From: Methylomonas koyamae
Lineage (GTDB): Bacteria; Pseudomonadota; Gammaproteobacteria; Methylococcales; Methylomonadaceae
Assembly: GCF_001644025.1 (NCBI RefSeq)
Contig: NZ_LUUK01000183.1
Span: forward strand, 62,001-126,000
Reading direction: 5' to 3'
DNA: 64,000 bases
Shown here: piece after piece, positions 61,858 through 64,000 of the stretch
Numbering within the stretch: position 1 is the first letter of the stretch
Layout of the letters: each line of letters starts with the position of its first letter
Notes under the pieces: generated by a model
The model's input: only the letters and a program-made list of their open reading frames with translations
Databases searched by the model: none
What the model was told of the DNA's origin: nothing
Translations under genes and position numbers: made by a program

Positions 61858-64000
61858 ATGTCCAACGCAAAGTATTGCAAACATTCAGCCGGCAAGGGCC
61901 GGCGCCATACCGCCAAAGCTGTCTTACTCGCGGCGTTGATCTCGCAAACCGCCCACGGCGATGCCGCCGGCAAACACCATTTTGACATCCCCGCCCAATC
62001 GCTGAACCAAGCTTTACTGATGTTCGGCAGGCAAAGTCAGCAACAACTGATGTACGGCACCGACATCGCCGACAACCTGCGCAGCCGTGCCCTGCAAGGC
62101 GACTACACCGCCGACGAAGCGATCCGGATTTTATTGGGCGATGCGCCGTTGCAAGCCGTGACGACCGGTGACGGGGCTATCACCCTGCAGCCGCGAGCGG
62201 CGGAGCTGCACAACAATCTGGGGCCGCAGACCATGCCGGCGGTGCAGGTCGTTGGCAAAGCTACTTACGATTCGACCGATCCCTATAATCCGGATTACAG
62301 TTTGCCGAATGCTTCCACCGCAACCAAGACGGACACTCCAATTATGGAGACTCCATTATCGATACAAGTTGTGACTAAAGCTGTTATGCATGACCAACAA
62401 GCGATTCAAGTCGGTGATGCAATTAAAAATGTTAGCGGCGTGTTCCAAGGTTTTACATTTGGAGGATTCTCCGAGCAATTTATGATTCGAGGTTTCAATA
62501 CTAATTATGCCAATTATGTAGATGGAATGAGATGGCCGGTCAGCAGAGTTCCATTGGCAAATGCAGAGAAAATTGAAGTCGTAAAAGGTGCCGCCGCAAA
62601 CTTATATGGGCGCATAGAACCAGGTGGCATGATTAATGTGGTTACGAAAAGACCTCAAGAGAAACCCTATTATTCGTTAGAACAACGGTTTGGCTCATAC
62701 GATTTATATCAAACCCTTGCAGATTCGACGGGGGCTATTAATCAAGAAGGTTCCTTGCTGTATCGAATTAATTTTGAATATTTGGATAAAAACTCATTTC
62801 GTGACTTTGCATTTACGGAGCGCACCTACGTTGCACCATCTTTGACCTGGAAAATTAGTGATCGCACCCAACTTGATTTGGACTTTATTTATTCAAACGA
62901 AGATACATTAGAAGACCACGGGGTAGTTGCATCCTCCGTGACTCGAAGACCGCTTGATATTCCAATATCCAGATACTTAGGGGAGCCGTCTATAGATAAA
63001 AGCAATACAGAACTATTTAGTACAGGCTTAACTCTGAATCATGAGATTTCGGAAAATTGGAAAGTAAATGCACAATTTAAGCATATTAACCGCGATGTTT
63101 TGGATCTTCAACACGCGGCGCCAGGAATAATTAATATAGCTACAGGAGAACTTGCAAGAGCATTCTGCTGCGGCCCAGGAACTCAAGATGTTTTAGGTGG
63201 CATCCTTAATATTACCGGTAAATTCGCAACGTGGGATATAACGCATAGTGTATTGGTAGGATGGGACTATTACGAAATGAGAAGTTCCTTTAATGGTTGG
63301 TTTTTGCCTCCCGCTATATTTGACGGGCAAGTTAATTCAATAAATATTTACAATCCTCAATATGGTCAATCAGGTGTTGACCTGGCTAGTATCCCCAAAA
63401 ATGATTTTTCGGATCAACGCTTAAGCTGGAATGGTGTTTATTTTCAAGATCAGATGACTCTGTTTGAAAAACTACACATCCTTGGAGGCGGACGCTACGA
63501 CTGGGCAAATAGAGGAAGCGGCTCCTCTTCAGTTTCGCTAAGTGACGCAACCTCAAGTTATTCGGATATTGAAAATCAAAAATTCAGCCCAAGAGTAGGG
63601 TTGCTATATCAACCTTGGCAATGGCTTTCGTTGTACGGTAATTTTGTTGAGTCGTTAGGTGCCTCTAATACTAGTCCAGGCGTAGGTGGAAATATACTTG
63701 CGCCAGAGTCTGCAGAGCAATTCGAGGCGGGTTTTAAAACCGAATTTTTAAATAAACGGTTAAATTCATCAGTGGCGTTTTATCAGTTAACCAAACAGAA
63801 CATAAGTGTACCAATCGCGGGAACAAGGTTTGCGCAAACAATTGGTGAAGCACGTAGTCGAGGCGTCGAAATTGATATTTCAGGACAAGTTGCCGATGGA
63901 TTGAATTTGATTGCAACTTATGCATATACCGATGCCAATATTTTGAGCGGTGATAACGCAGGAAATCGATTATGGAATATTCCCAGAAACTCGGGCAGTT
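61858..64000 (+). CDS. TonB-dependent siderophore receptor with STN signalling domain (cut by window edge)
   Basis: The 714 codons present have a signal peptide-like N-terminus, an STN domain (about 42-110, FDIPAQSLNQALLMFGRQSQ through GDGAITLQP) that contacts FecR, a plug (about 160-275, TPLSIQVVTKAVMHDQQA and VSGVFQGF, VVKGAAANLYGRIEPGGMIN) and much of the beta-barrel with siderophore-receptor features (NAEKIEVVKG, QKFSPRVGLLYQPWQWLSLY). The stop is outside the window. From about 62340 the DNA becomes strongly AT-richer than the STN-coding part, pointing to a mosaic gene: host signalling domain joined to a foreign plug-barrel. The siderophore cannot be named. Confidence 0.9.
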   Translation, partial: MSNAKYCKHSAGKGRRHTAKAVLLAALISQTAHGDAAGKHHFDIPAQSLNQALLMFGRQSQQQLMYGTDIADNLRSRALQGDYTADEAIRILLGDAPLQAVTTGDGAITLQPRAAELHNNLGPQTMPAVQVVGKATYDSTDPYNPDYSLPNASTATKTDTPIMETPLSIQVVTKAVMHDQQAIQVGDAIKNVSGVFQGFTFGGFSEQFMIRGFNTNYANYVDGMRWPVSRVPLANAEKIEVVKGAAANLYGRIEPGGMINVVTKRPQEKPYYSLEQRFGSYDLYQTLADSTGAINQEGSLLYRINFEYLDKNSFRDFAFTERTYVAPSLTWKISDRTQLDLDFIYSNEDTLEDHGVVASSVTRRPLDIPISRYLGEPSIDKSNTELFSTGLTLNHEISENWKVNAQFKHINRDVLDLQHAAPGIINIATGELARAFCCGPGTQDVLGGILNITGKFATWDITHSVLVGWDYYEMRSSFNGWFLPPAIFDGQVNSINIYNPQYGQSGVDLASIPKNDFSDQRLSWNGVYFQDQMTLFEKLHILGGGRYDWANRGSGSSSVSLSDATSSYSDIENQKFSPRVGLLYQPWQWLSLYGNFVESLGASNTSPGVGGNILAPESAEQFEAGFKTEFLNKRLNSSVAFYQLTKQNISVPIAGTRFAQTIGEARSRGVEIDISGQVADGLNLIATYAYTDANILSGDNAGNRLWNIPRNSGS

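Overview
The window looks like chromosome from a gammaproteobacterial methanotroph of the Methylococcales, most probably Methylomonas or a close relative. This is inferred from three things: an overlapping pair of tetrahydromethanopterin-associated genes (a DUF6513 dihydropteroate-synthase-like protein and a DmrB/AfpA-type flavoprotein), a SufU-type SUF operon, and two secreted proteins with VPLP...WLFGS (PEP-CTERM-like) tails. Core genes are GC-rich; several islands are visibly AT-richer.

Layout. 1-405: 5' end of a Wzx-type flippase. 0.9-9.2 kb: Fe-S cluster assembly (Rrf2 regulator, sufB, a non-coding inverted-repeat element, sufC, sufD, an antisense Uma2 nuclease gene, sufS, sufU), then rsmJ and a Rieske ferredoxin. 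9.2-18 kb: housekeeping (lgt, prfB without its frameshift site, lysS, flavin reductase, folP, a PLP-dependent deaminase/desulfhydrase), a DUF433/DUF5615 toxin-antitoxin pair whose toxin start is frameshifted, an orphan Nif11-like peptide and a His-rich polytopic membrane protein. 18-20.3 kb: an XRE antitoxin remnant and an AT-rich two-gene ATPase operon that may be a defence system. 20.8-29.3 kb: regulators, methyltransferase, MocR/CMD divergent pair, ada, two HAD phosphatases and several truncated genes (GNAT, alkA, chemoreceptor). 29.3-33.2 kb: the methanopterin pair and a MinD-like ATPase.

33.5-37.9 kb is the most unusual part: an array of integron-type gene cassettes without a visible integrase (a CALIN-like array). 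Three attC-like sites follow three cassette-like genes, the first encoding an abortive-infection-family protein. Two diverged copies of a roughly 0.72-0.75 kb non-coding module, each with a 21-bp minisatellite, end in the same integron core sequence.

38-48.5 kb: a sigma-54 activator, a periplasmic protein, a membrane diguanylate cyclase and a five-gene accessory Hsp70 operon (TPR protein, divergent J-protein, GrpE-like, Hsp70, zinc-ribbon protein). 48.8-59.3 kb: a serine-hydrolase lipoprotein, a monooxygenase-fold protein, a small secreted protein, a giant Gly/Asn-rich surface protein broken by two frameshifts, a second VPLP-tailed secreted protein and a SEC-C/TPR/sulfotransferase. 59.4-64 kb: a Fec-like cell-surface signalling set (ECF sigma factor, FecR with an in-frame repeat insertion, and a TonB receptor cut by the window end whose base composition changes abruptly after its signalling domain). 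Palindromic dispersed repeats are common between genes. No rRNA, tRNA or CRISPR array was seen.
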